15,557 bases of DNA, from the NCBI GenBank assembly GCA_003646935.1, contig QMLW01000005.1, positions 1-15,557 on the forward strand, given 5' to 3'. A program made the position numbers and the translations under genes. Source of the stretch: Deltaproteobacteria bacterium (GTDB lineage Bacteria > Desulfobacterota > DSM-4660 > Desulfatiglandales > B25-G16). Below the pieces are notes generated by a model. That model worked only from the letters and a program-made list of their open reading frames with translations, was not told the origin of the DNA and ran no database searches. Positions 1-6,587 of the stretch are shown here, piece by piece (position 1 is the stretch's first letter; each line of letters begins with the position of its first letter).

Positions 1-1
1 G

Positions 2-457
2 ACCCTCCATACCAATGATGCCCCTTTGGCGATCACCCGGATGGTGGACATAGGAATTCCCCGCTTTCTGATCAACTCGACCTTGATCGGCGTACTGGCT
101 CAGCGACTGCTGCGCAAGATCTGCCCCTATTGTGTGGAGGCCTTTGAGATAGGCACCGATGAACTCAAGGCGATGGGTATTGAGGTGGGCGGAGCAGAGG
201 TGGTCACCCTCAAGAGGGGGAGGGGCTGCATACGGTGCAGGGGCACGGGTTATTTGGGCAGGATCGGAATATTCGAGGTACTCCCCGTGACGGAACCGAT
301 ACGGGACTTGATTGACCAGGAGGCAAGCGCGGAGGCGATCAGGCAGGCCGCTTGCAGGGAGGGCATGGTAACCCTGCGGGAGAACGCCATTGGGAAGATG
401 ATCGAGGGCCAGACCACCTATCAAGAGGTAATCCGGGTAACCTGGGAGCAGATTTGA
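2..457 (+). CDS. GspE/PilB-family secretion/pilus assembly ATPase, C-terminal part (5' end outside window)
   Basis: This is the last 151 codons of a type II secretion / type IV pilus assembly ATPase, a cytoplasmic hexameric motor that drives pseudopilus or pilus subunit assembly. The reading frame is open from base 2 and begins with TLHTNDAP, the conserved stretch following the Walker B/Asp box in this family. A tetracysteine zinc-binding element typical of GspE/PilB follows: CPYC at about 122-133 and CIRC at about 227-238. The end (GRIGIFEVLPVTEPIR, then a region of the EGMVTLRENA type) matches the family C-terminus. Family members are about 560-590 residues, so roughly three quarters of the gene lies upstream. 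GspE and PilB cannot be told apart from this fragment. The stop is 3 bp before recN, so the two are probably cotranscribed. Confidence 0.93.
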   Translation, partial: TLHTNDAPLAITRMVDIGIPRFLINSTLIGVLAQRLLRKICPYCVEAFEIGTDELKAMGIEVGGAEVVTLKRGRGCIRCRGTGYLGRIGIFEVLPVTEPIRDLIDQEASAEAIRQAACREGMVTLRENAIGKMIEGQTTYQEVIRVTWEQI

Positions 458-460
458 TCC

Positions 461-2140
461 ATGTTGGTGCAGCTCGCCATTGCCGATTTCGCGATTATTG
501 AGTCCCTGGCGGTTTCCTTTTCCGAGGGGTTGAACATACTCTCCGGCGAGACAGGAGCAGGGAAATCGATTATTATCAATGCGGTGAACCTCATTCTTGG
601 AGGGCGGGCCTCCCCCGATCTTATAAGAACCGGCGCACACAGGGCAGAGGTTGAAGCGCTGTTTCACCTGCCGGAAGGATCTCCCCTCTCATCATCACTT
701 GAGGAGATGGGCATAGCCTTTCAGGGTGAGGTGCTCATAAAGAGGACCGTGTCAAAGGGGGGCAAGAGCAGGGTATGGATTAACGGCTCCCCTGCCACCG
801 TTCAGATGATCTCCAGGCTTGGCCCCCATCTGATAAGCATCTCCGGGCAGAACGAACACCAGCTTTTGCTGAGGCCGGATACCCAGCTCTATATACTCGA
901 TGATTTCGGCGATGTGACCAAAGACAGGCTCGGGCTCAGTGAGCTCTACCGGGAGTACCACGACCTTAAGGAACGGGCAGAGGGATTGAGGGCCCAGCTC
1001 AGGGACGAAGAGCGGCAACGCGAGCTCACCCAGTTTCAGGTAAAGGAGATCCAGGAGGCCAGGCTTGTGCCTGGCGAGGATAGCAGCCTCGAGGCGGAGA
1101 GGAGCAGGCTCACCCATGCCGAGCGCTTGATGGATATGGTATTCACCTCATATCAGGCCATGTATGAACAGGAGGAATCCGTTATCTCCACGTTGAGCGT
1201 GCTCGCAAAGAACCTGGACAAGGCTGTGGCCATCGATGATGACCTGGATCAATATAGAAGGCAATTGGAATCCGCACAGGCCCAGTTGGAGGATGTGGCC
1301 TTGGCCCTGAGGGATTACTGCTCGCACATAGAGATCGATCCGGATAGGCTTGAGAAGGTCGAGGAGAGGCTGCAGCTTATCAGGCACCTTAAGAAAAAGT
1401 ACGGCGCGACCATTGAGGAGATACTGCTGTTTCAAGAGGGGCTTTTGAACAGGGAGTCTCGGTTGACCCAGGGGAAGGAGGAATTGAGGCGGATTGAATC
1501 CCTCCTCGAGGAGAAAAGACGGGATTTGGTCAGAATGGCCAAGGAGCTCTCGATGAAAAGGCATGAGATCGCAGTGACATTCGAGAAGAAGGTTGAGGAG
1601 GAGCTCAGGGAGCTCGAGATGGGGGGGACGAGGTTCGAGGTGAAATTTAGCACCGAGGGCGCATCCGAGGATGTGCCCGATTCCGCCATCACCCAGGACG
1701 GCATAGATGCCGTGGAGTTTATGATATCGCCCAATGTGGGTGAGGAGCTGAGGCCGTTGGCAAGGATTGCCTCGGGCGGAGAGTTATCCAGGATCATGCT
1801 CGCGCTCAAGACTATTCTGGCCCGATCGGGGATGGTTGAAACCCTTGTCTTCGATGAGATAGATTCCGGCATCGGAGGGGCTACCGCTGCTGTGGTCGGC
1901 GCGAAGCTGAGGGCGCTGGCCGAGTTCCATCAGATTTTGGGCATCACACACCTTCCTCAGATCGCCTCCTGCGGGGAGATGCATTTCCTGGTGGAGAAGG
2001 AGGTTCGAAAAGGGCGAACCAGGACCCTCATAAACCCGTTGGACGAAGAGCGCAGGATCAACGAGATCGCTCGGCTCCTCGGCGGCAAGACCATATCCGA
2101 GAAGACCCTCGCCCATGCCAGGGAGATGCTCTCCTCATAG
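461..2140 (+). CDS. recN: DNA repair protein RecN (SMC-like ATPase)
   Basis: RecN is an SMC-like ATPase that acts with RecA in repair of double-strand breaks. The 559-residue length is normal for the family. An N-terminal ATPase half carries Walker A (GETGAGKS, residues 29-36) and a GQNEHQ segment. A long charged helical middle, consistent with a coiled coil, covers roughly residues 160-380. The C-terminal half has the ABC signature SGGELSR (around 438-444), Walker B VFDEIDSG (Asp465-Glu466) and the switch-His segment ITHLPQIA. The ATG at 461 is 3 bp after the upstream stop; the Shine-Dalgarno is weak (GGGAG well upstream), so coupling to the previous gene is plausible. Sixteen bases from the very end of the gene are duplicated just past its stop codon. 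No LexA-type operator could be assigned because the true promoter may be upstream of the window. Confidence 0.97.
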   Translation: MLVQLAIADFAIIESLAVSFSEGLNILSGETGAGKSIIINAVNLILGGRASPDLIRTGAHRAEVEALFHLPEGSPLSSSLEEMGIAFQGEVLIKRTVSKGGKSRVWINGSPATVQMISRLGPHLISISGQNEHQLLLRPDTQLYILDDFGDVTKDRLGLSELYREYHDLKERAEGLRAQLRDEERQRELTQFQVKEIQEARLVPGEDSSLEAERSRLTHAERLMDMVFTSYQAMYEQEESVISTLSVLAKNLDKAVAIDDDLDQYRRQLESAQAQLEDVALALRDYCSHIEIDPDRLEKVEERLQLIRHLKKKYGATIEEILLFQEGLLNRESRLTQGKEELRRIESLLEEKRRDLVRMAKELSMKRHEIAVTFEKKVEEELRELEMGGTRFEVKFSTEGASEDVPDSAITQDGIDAVEFMISPNVGEELRPLARIASGGELSRIMLALKTILARSGMVETLVFDEIDSGIGGATAAVVGAKLRALAEFHQILGITHLPQIASCGEMHFLVEKEVRKGRTRTLINPLDEERRINEIARLLGGKTISEKTLAHAREMLSS

Positions 2141-2157
2141 TTGCCAGGGAGATGCTC
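2117..2157 (+). repeat. 16-bp direct repeat spanning the end of recN
   Basis: TGCCAGGGAGATGCTC occurs at 2117-2132, inside the last codons of recN, and again at 2142-2157 just after the stop codon. The period is 25 bp. The second copy includes the ATG that opens the decayed reading frame downstream. It looks like a local duplication or a recombination scar at the edge of the gene-poor interval. Confidence 0.85.
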
Positions 2158-2330
2158 ATAAAGCCATTTCCAGAGCTTGAGAACATCCATGCGATAGCTA
2201 TTCCCTGCCGGAGCCTCATGATCTGATTACCGCTAACCTGTATGTAGCAGGAAAGGGCCCCCTTACCATGATTGACACCGGTCCCCCCGCACCGTATCGG
2301 GCATTAGGGCAAAGATGTCGTTGTCCGTGA
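2152..2330 (+). pseudogene. Probable remnant of a metallo-beta-lactamase-fold hydrolase (N-terminal part, frameshifted)
   Basis: An ATG at 2152 opens a short frame (MLIKPFPELENIHAIAIP...) that stops at 2224-2226. A shifted frame from about 2223 reads ITANLYVAGKGPLTMIDTGP before a stop at 2328-2330. Joined, these resemble the start of metallo-beta-lactamase-fold hydrolases: a short beta strand, then an NLYL-x-G-x-GPLTLIDTGP segment. The metal-binding HxHxDH motif that should follow is absent, and neither frame continues. I infer a gene that has lost its 3' part and picked up at least one frameshift. The call rests on about 50 residues and could be wrong. A protein search of the joined frames would settle it. 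Confidence 0.45.
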
Positions 2331-2450
2331 TATGAATGGTGCCTCCTATGCTGATGAATGTATTTATTAAGGAAGCTACGAAGTGATTTGGCCATGGCTG
2401 ATGTTGAGCCTCGCAAGACGCTGATTTGATTCTTTTGTTAGCCAGTCTTG

Positions 2451-2614
2451 CTAACTACCTTTCGACACCATCTCCTCTATAATCCTCCCAACCGTTTTCA
2501 CCTCCTTGATGAGGGCGCTCACCTGGCCGCCACCGGCCTTGGGCTGTTAATGTGTCCTATTGGCCCTTGAATAATAGGGTAACGACTTCTCAATATACCT
2601 AGCAGATCTGACAT
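2451..2614 (-). pseudogene. Nitronate monooxygenase (2-nitropropane dioxygenase/FabK-like) gene with large internal deletion
   Basis: On the minus strand a strong Shine-Dalgarno (AAGGAGG) precedes an ATG at 2614 that reads MSDLLGILRSRYPIIQGPIG, the flavin-binding N-terminal signature of the NPD/FabK family. About 25 codons in, the frame leaves the family sequence and stops at 2521-2519. Directly downstream, in the other frame, GGQVSALIKEVKTVGRIIEE leads to a stop at 2453-2451. That matches the C-terminus of the same family (AGQ-x-x-LIKEI-x-x-x-x-EIIEE type). Family members are about 320-370 residues and only about 50 remain, so roughly 300 codons are missing in one step near 2530-2540. The intact ribosome binding site and both gene ends indicate a recent deletion. 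FabK and nitronate monooxygenase cannot be separated from these ends. Confidence 0.72.
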
Positions 2615-2750
2615 GGTATGAACCTCCTTATTCAAGCGTTATCTAATAAGTCACCCTGCATCACGCGGTAGAACTACCGGGCCTGGAAGGTAAAGAAAAC
2701 CGCAGACTCACGAGTGTTCTATAGGGATAATTCCTGTAGTGATCTACAGA
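2615..2750. other. Non-coding interval with two short hairpins
   Basis: No gene is seen between the NPD remnant and vapC. Two near-perfect inverted repeats are present: CGGTAG-aa-CTACCG at 2666-2679, and CTGTAG-tgat-CTACAG at 2734-2749. The second overlaps the vapC stop codon. Neither is followed by a T-run in the vapC direction, so neither is a clear intrinsic terminator. Confidence 0.6.
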
Positions 2751-3157
2751 TGGGCAGGGAGGAGCGTGAAGCACTTCAGATGAGCGGGCTTGTATATCTT
2801 AAAATCCCTATGATCTAGCGTAAATACCTTGCTGATCCTCTGGGATTCCGCAAGGGCAACTGCTGTCGCGTCAGCGAGGTCCATAGGTAAGTCACGGTAT
2901 TTCCCCATCAACTCTCGGCAACGTGTTTTCATCTTGACACTCAGGTGTAATACTTCCACACCTCCTCTTTGCAGAAATTCCCAGAGATTATCCTGGGCCT
3001 TCCACGAGAAACCCAAGAGATAAAATGCCTCTGTGAGCACCGGCCATGAGGTAATCATTGGTTCCTTGATCCCTTTCAGGATTTCTACACATCTTCTATG
3101 GTAATCATCGGATGCATCGAAAAAAGCCACGATGGGTCCTGTGTCGAGAAAAATCAT
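2744..3157 (-). CDS. PIN-domain toxin, VapC family
   Basis: This 137-residue protein has the PIN-domain fold signature of VapC endoribonuclease toxins, which cleave RNA (often tRNA or rRNA) when freed from their antitoxin. The acidic Mg-binding residues can be placed: Asp5 in MIFLDTGPIVA, Glu43 in PVLTEAFYLL, Asp93/Asp96 in MDLADATAVALAE, and Asp115 in FTLDHRDF. Length is typical. The start ATG overlaps the stop of the upstream antitoxin gene (ATGA, 3154-3157), the usual translational coupling of such pairs. The active-site set is complete, so the toxin is probably functional. The RNA target cannot be told from sequence. PIN proteins of this class are often mobile, and the pair sits beside two gene remnants. 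Confidence 0.9.
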   Translation of the reverse strand: MIFLDTGPIVAFFDASDDYHRRCVEILKGIKEPMITSWPVLTEAFYLLGFSWKAQDNLWEFLQRGGVEVLHLSVKMKTRCRELMGKYRDLPMDLADATAVALAESQRISKVFTLDHRDFKIYKPAHLKCFTLLPAHL

Positions 3158-3405
3158 TTTTCTCTCCTGAATGCCTCTCTCAAAATTTTCTCACTATCTA
3201 TCGCGAGATTACCCTGACCGCTGAACTCCTTACCTATCAAATCGGCAAGTAAGCTGTAGGGATTTTTTCTTTTTGCCTTCAAGGTCCTCCCACAAAAATC
3301 ACGAATGGAGGCCTTCAGTATTTCCGATTTCGTGGTATTGAGAATCTCTGCCGTCTCCAATAGGAGAGATTTAGTTTCCTCATCCAGCCTGACGCTTATC
3401 GGCAT
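3154..3405 (-). CDS. Ribbon-helix-helix antitoxin (VapB/CopG-like)
   Basis: This 83-residue protein starts MPISVRLDEETKSLLLETAE, the beta strand and first helix of a ribbon-helix-helix DNA-binding domain. The second helix contains TTKSEILKASIRDF. The basic, flexible C-terminal half (about residues 42-83) would be the toxin-binding part. It precedes and overlaps the PIN toxin by 4 bp, as in vapBC operons. A strong Shine-Dalgarno (AAAGGAGG) lies about 8 bases before the ATG at 3405. Antitoxins of this fold repress their own operon, and a tandem 12-bp repeat over the likely promoter fits as the operator. Confidence 0.88.
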   Translation of the reverse strand: MPISVRLDEETKSLLLETAEILNTTKSEILKASIRDFCGRTLKAKRKNPYSLLADLIGKEFSGQGNLAIDSEKILREAFRREK

Positions 3406-3426
3406 GGTGAATACCTCCTTTCTTAT

Positions 3427-3450
3427 TGTGATACATCATGTAATACATCA
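3427..3450 (-). promoter_or_regulatory. Candidate antitoxin operator: tandem 12-bp repeats
   Basis: Two adjacent 12-bp units differ at one base: TGTGATACATCA (3427-3438) and TGTAATACATCA (3439-3450), + strand reading. They lie 22 bp upstream of the antitoxin start and overlap the probable -10 region. Ribbon-helix-helix repressors commonly bind tandem short repeats as stacked dimers, so this is the likely autoregulation site. Binding is inferred, the repeat is seen. Confidence 0.65.
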
Positions 3451-3469
3451 AAAGAGCTTAGGGAGTCAA
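3441..3469 (-). promoter_or_regulatory. Candidate sigma70 promoter for the vapBC-type pair
   Basis: On the minus strand, TTGACT (3469-3464) is a good -35. TGTATT or TATTAC lies 16-18 bases further on, inside the tandem repeat. Occupancy of the repeat would block this promoter. The -10 is only moderate. Confidence 0.45.
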
Positions 3470-3522
3470 GGACGAAAAAAGTGATAAGAATAAAATAAGA
3501 AAGACCAGCAACCATCTACGAT

Positions 3523-3801
3523 TTAGAAGACGATCCCAAAGGAATCGAATTCGCCGGTGAACTCCTCATCGATTCTGCGGACCCCGGTGACCCGTGCGTA
3601 GGAAGGCCCATGGCCACACCACTGGACCAATTGATCTACCTTATCCCTCGGCCCTTCGGCAACCACCTCCACGCTCCCGTCCGGAAGATTTTTCACCCAC
3701 CCCGTAAGGCCCAAACCAACGGCCTCCCGTCTCGTTGTATCCCTAAAGAAGACGCCCTGAACCCTTCCCTCTACGATGAGATGTGCCCTGATGTTATCCA
3801 T
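3523..3801 (-). CDS. acyP: Acylphosphatase
   Basis: This small cytosolic enzyme hydrolyses acyl phosphates such as acetyl or carbamoyl phosphate. The active-site phosphate-binding loop is VQGVFFR, containing the catalytic Arg, followed by GWVKNLPDGSVE, containing the catalytic Asn. From the ATG at 3801 the protein is 92 residues, the standard size. A longer form could begin at a GTG at 3822, but AAGGGGA at about 8 bases before the 3801 ATG, and the family N-terminus, favour the shorter form. It lies 52 bp downstream of the nucleoside phosphorylase-like gene on the same strand, so the two are probably cotranscribed. No functional link between them is established. Confidence 0.94.
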   Translation of the reverse strand: MDNIRAHLIVEGRVQGVFFRDTTRREAVGLGLTGWVKNLPDGSVEVVAEGPRDKVDQLVQWCGHGPSYARVTGVRRIDEEFTGEFDSFGIVF

Positions 3802-3853
3802 TGGAGTTTCCCCTTGTTGCACGCTGAAAGGTCATGTTGCTCAAAACACCATA

Positions 3854-4612
3854 CTAGAATCCCTTACCCATACATATATCCAGAAGCACGCGGCTGGCCT
3901 CTCTGGTTCTCTTCTTGAGGGTTGCACTCCCAAATCCTGGGCGCCACCTCAACGTGAAGAGCTCATCCGAGACGATTAACAGGCCTGCCACCTGAATTGA
4001 TCGATAGAGCGCTATGGAGATGAGCGCTGACATCTCCATCTCACAGGCCAAGATCCCCTTGTTCCCGAAATCGATAACCTTTTCCGCTGTCTCGCGGTAG
4101 AGGGCATCGGTGGTCCAAACCGGCCCTGTTTTAAAGGGAAGATCGGCCTTTATGAGTGCGTCGCTGAGTCGTGCGTTTAGGTGCGGATTTGTCTGTTTTT
4201 TGCCCGTGGATACGGGATAATGAGCTGAGGTGCCCTCCTCAGAGAGCGCGCTCGTGGGGATTACTATGTTGCCTATTGGTAGATCTGGTTGTAGTGAACC
4301 GCACCATCCCAGAACCCAGATCCTCTTCGCGCCAAAGGCACGGAGCTTTTCCATTATGATGGCCCCCTGGGGCGCGCCCAGAAAAGGCCCGGCCAGCGCA
4401 AGGGGAAGGCCGTCAGCCATCCTAATGAGAAAGAGCTTGAAGGTAGCGGAGCTCGCAAGCGTTGCACGCCCTGCGCGGGTCATAGCGACCATAGACTGAA
4501 GTTCCGAAGGGATGGCAACCATAATGGCATCAGGTCCAATAGAGGGTTCTCCCCTTTCCTTTCTGGGGGTTATGAGGGTTTTTTCGTAATTATATGATTT
4601 TACATCAGCCAT
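3854..4612 (-). CDS. Nucleoside phosphorylase family protein (purine/uridine phosphorylase-like)
   Basis: The protein has the PNP/UDP phosphorylase fold, which splits nucleosides with phosphate, or in nucleosidase relatives with water. Visible signatures are VLGWCGSLQPDLPIGNIVIP (the glycine-rich phosphate/ribose region plus the GD-x-VIP-like strand) and ACEMEMSALISIALY (the VEME-type ribose-binding motif), followed by LLIVSDE, whose Asp is expected to contact the base. With the ATG at 4612 it is 252 residues, a normal family length. An in-frame start at 4711 would add 33 residues with no family resemblance and would lie upstream of the likely promoter, so I reject it. The Shine-Dalgarno (GAGAAGG) is close to the ATG. 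The substrate cannot be assigned. Divergently transcribed from ffh. Confidence 0.85.
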   Translation of the reverse strand: MADVKSYNYEKTLITPRKERGEPSIGPDAIMVAIPSELQSMVAMTRAGRATLASSATFKLFLIRMADGLPLALAGPFLGAPQGAIIMEKLRAFGAKRIWVLGWCGSLQPDLPIGNIVIPTSALSEEGTSAHYPVSTGKKQTNPHLNARLSDALIKADLPFKTGPVWTTDALYRETAEKVIDFGNKGILACEMEMSALISIALYRSIQVAGLLIVSDELFTLRWRPGFGSATLKKRTREASRVLLDICMGKGF

Positions 4613-4630
4613 GCCTTCTCGTGGTTGATT

Positions 4631-4660
4631 GTTATAGCACGTTGTGCTGAAACGCAACAG
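4631..4660 (-). promoter_or_regulatory. Candidate extended -10 promoter for the nucleoside phosphorylase-like gene
   Basis: On the minus strand TATAAC (4636-4631) is preceded by TG plus one base, an extended -10, with a weak -35 (TGTTGC) 17 bases before it. The transcript would start about 12 bases before the ATG at 4612. A short palindrome, AGCAC-gtt-GTGCT (4636-4648), lies against the -10 and could be an operator. Confidence 0.4.
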
Positions 4661-4735
4661 AAAAGATGACGGCCTGCCCCCCAAGCGCGCTGGAGAATGC
4701 ATAGGTGACATGATTGTACTATACGTATGATTTCG

Positions 4736-4751
4736 GTGAAAAACTTTTCAC
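4736..4751. promoter_or_regulatory. Perfect inverted repeat between divergent promoters
   Basis: GTGAAAA-ac-TTTTCAC is a perfect 7-bp inverted repeat. With a small bulge the pairing extends outward through TCG and CGA. It lies about 25 bp upstream of the ffh -35 box in the shared control region. It could bind a regulator or form an RNA hairpin; no T-run follows on either strand. Confidence 0.4.
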
Positions 4752-4775
4752 ACCGATATGTTCCACAGGATTTTG

Positions 4776-4804
4776 TTGACATAGTCATGAAAAAGCCATA
4801 ACAT
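4776..4804 (+). promoter_or_regulatory. Sigma70-type promoter for ffh and probably the downstream run
   Basis: A perfect -35 TTGACA (4776-4781), an exact 17-base spacer and TAACAT (4799-4804) form a near-consensus promoter. The predicted start at about 4811 gives a leader of about 23 nt to the ffh ATG, which has a GAGG at 4820-4823. Confidence 0.75.
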
Positions 4805-4833
4805 TTTAGCGCTACATTCGAGGATAGTATAGT

Positions 4834-6165
4834 ATGTTTGAGCTGTTAACTGAAAAACTCGCCGGGATTTTCAAGGAATTGAGGAGCCGTGGAAGGTTAG
4901 GCGAAAAGGATATCCAGGAGGCATTGAGGCAAATTAGGATTGCCCTGCTCGAGGCAGACGTAAATTACAGGGTTGTCAAGAATCTCCTTGAGCAGATCAG
5001 ACAGCGAGCCCTTGGACAAGAGGTAATGGAGAGCCTTACCCCCGGACAACAGGTGATAAAGGTGGTTCATGAGGAGCTCACCAAGCTTATGGGAGAAGGC
5101 GGACGAGATCTGAACCTGAACGGTGAGAAGCCAACAATCCTCATGTTGGTTGGACTCCAAGGTTCTGGAAAAACCACCACTGCTGGCAAGCTCGCTATTT
5201 TCTTGAGAAAGAAGGGGTACCGGCCTTACTTGGTGCCGGTGGATGTGCGGAGGCCTGCCGCGATTGAGCAACTCATAAAATTAGGGGAAGAAATCGATAT
5301 CCCGGTTCACCACACCGACAAGCATGATCGAGCTGAGGATATTTGCGTGAAGGCACGAAGTTCTGCCTTTGAGATTGGTTCTGATATGGTGATCATAGAC
5401 ACCGCTGGCAGGCTCCATATAGACGAAGGGCTCATGGATGAGCTTGTGAGGATAAAAAACACGCTCCATCCCGCGGAGATCCTTCTGGTAGCCGATTCCA
5501 TGACAGGTCAGGATGCGGTGAATCTAGCCGTTACCTTTAACCAATATATCGATCTGACCGGGATTATTTTAACGAAGATGGAAGGAGATGCAAGGGGGGG
5601 AGCAGCCCTCTCCATAATGGGGGTCACGGGAAAACCCATCAAATTCGTTGGAATCGGCGAGAAGCTGGACGCCTTAGAGCCCTTTTACCCGGAGAGGATG
5701 TCTTCCAGGATATTGGGAATGGGGGATATCCTTACCCTCATCGAAAAAGCGCAGGCTGAAATAGATCAAAGGGAGGCATTTAGGCTCGCGAGCAAGATCA
5801 AGAAGGCCGAGTTCGATCTCGAGGATTTTAAGACGCAGCTCCTCTACATTCGAAAGATGGGATCGTTTGAGGAGATTCTCGGCATGATACCCGGCCTGGG
5901 AAGGCTGATGAAGCGGGGCAAGGTGCAGGCGGATGAAGGAGAACTGGTTAAGGTTGAGGCAATTATCAATTCCATGACGCCAGAGGAGCGGAGGAACCAT
6001 AAGATAATTAATGGCAGCAGGCGGAGACGGATCGCAAAGGGTAGCGGAACGAGGGTGGAAGACATAAACAGGCTGCTGAAGAACTTCGTGCAAACCAGGA
6101 CTATGCTCAAGAAATTTGGGCGAGGATCTGCCAAGGATCTCTCATCCCTGGCGGGTTTCGGGTAG
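4834..6165 (+). CDS. ffh: Signal recognition particle GTPase Ffh (SRP54)
   Basis: Ffh binds 4.5S RNA and signal sequences of nascent membrane proteins and delivers ribosomes to FtsY. At 443 residues it is of normal length. The N domain (about 1-90) is followed by the G domain with GLQGSGKT (107-114), DVRRPAA (137-143), DTAGR (189-193) and TKMEGDARGG (247-256). The C-terminal M domain contains the SRP RNA-binding SRRRRIAKGSG stretch. The G4 motif reads TKME, where TKxD is usual in this family; Glu for Asp is conservative but worth noting. The ATG at 4834 lies behind a clear promoter and a GAGG element. rpsP follows after about 120 bp, as in many bacteria. Confidence 0.98.
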   Translation: MFELLTEKLAGIFKELRSRGRLGEKDIQEALRQIRIALLEADVNYRVVKNLLEQIRQRALGQEVMESLTPGQQVIKVVHEELTKLMGEGGRDLNLNGEKPTILMLVGLQGSGKTTTAGKLAIFLRKKGYRPYLVPVDVRRPAAIEQLIKLGEEIDIPVHHTDKHDRAEDICVKARSSAFEIGSDMVIIDTAGRLHIDEGLMDELVRIKNTLHPAEILLVADSMTGQDAVNLAVTFNQYIDLTGIILTKMEGDARGGAALSIMGVTGKPIKFVGIGEKLDALEPFYPERMSSRILGMGDILTLIEKAQAEIDQREAFRLASKIKKAEFDLEDFKTQLLYIRKMGSFEEILGMIPGLGRLMKRGKVQADEGELVKVEAIINSMTPEERRNHKIINGSRRRRIAKGSGTRVEDINRLLKNFVQTRTMLKKFGRGSAKDLSSLAGFG

Positions 6166-6287
6166 GCTGCCAGCAGTAGGTCGAGAAAAGCTTGACAAAT
6201 GAGTTGAACTTTAGCACAAGGGGGTCCTCCCCAGGTATATGACAACATTGCAGCATTGAACGAGGTAAAGGGGGTGAAATATTCAAG

Positions 6288-6560
6288 ATGCCGGTACGAG
6301 TTAGATTGACCAGAAAGGGCGCGAAAAAGAGGCCGTTCTACCGCATTGTGGCGGCGGATTCTGAGGCACCAAGGGATGGAAGGTTCCTCGAGGTATTAGG
6401 ATACTACGATCCACTCCAAGATCCGGCCTATGTGAGCCTCGATGAAGAGAAGCTGAAGAAATGGATTCAGAGCGGTGCTACGGTCTCGGAAACTGTTGGG
6501 TCTCTTCTGCGCAAGAGGGGGTATCCACGGTTCCTACCCAATCAGATTAAGGAGCGTTAA
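6288..6560 (+). CDS. rpsP: 30S ribosomal protein S16
   Basis: S16 is a primary assembly protein of the small ribosomal subunit that binds the 5' domain of 16S rRNA. The 90-residue protein starts MPVRVRLTRKGAKKRPFYRI, the diagnostic N-terminus, and contains DGRFLEVLGYYDP. A strong Shine-Dalgarno (GGGGGTG at 6270-6276) precedes the ATG by 11 bases. It is the first gene of the classical rpsP-rimM-trmD-rplS cluster. The 122-bp gap from ffh holds a TTGACA at 6192-6197 without a convincing -10, so separate transcription is not shown. Confidence 0.98.
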   Translation: MPVRVRLTRKGAKKRPFYRIVAADSEAPRDGRFLEVLGYYDPLQDPAYVSLDEEKLKKWIQSGATVSETVGSLLRKRGYPRFLPNQIKER

Positions 6561-6587
6561 CCGAGAATTACAGACGGGGGAGAAAAA

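Noticed and set aside
1148..1872. Long minus-strand frames within recN
   Set aside because: Shadows of the recN coding frame, which has all the expected motifs.
2216..2416. 66-codon minus-strand frame in the gene-poor interval
   Set aside because: No family resemblance and no Shine-Dalgarno; the plus-strand frames give a better, though decayed, match to a known fold.
4613..4711. 33-residue N-terminal extension of the nucleoside phosphorylase-like protein
   Set aside because: Not family-like, and the likely promoter at 4631-4660 lies inside it; the ATG at 4612 fits length and context.
6192..6220. TTGACA between ffh and rpsP as a promoter
   Set aside because: The -35 is perfect but no acceptable -10 is found at 15-19 bases; only a partial signal.
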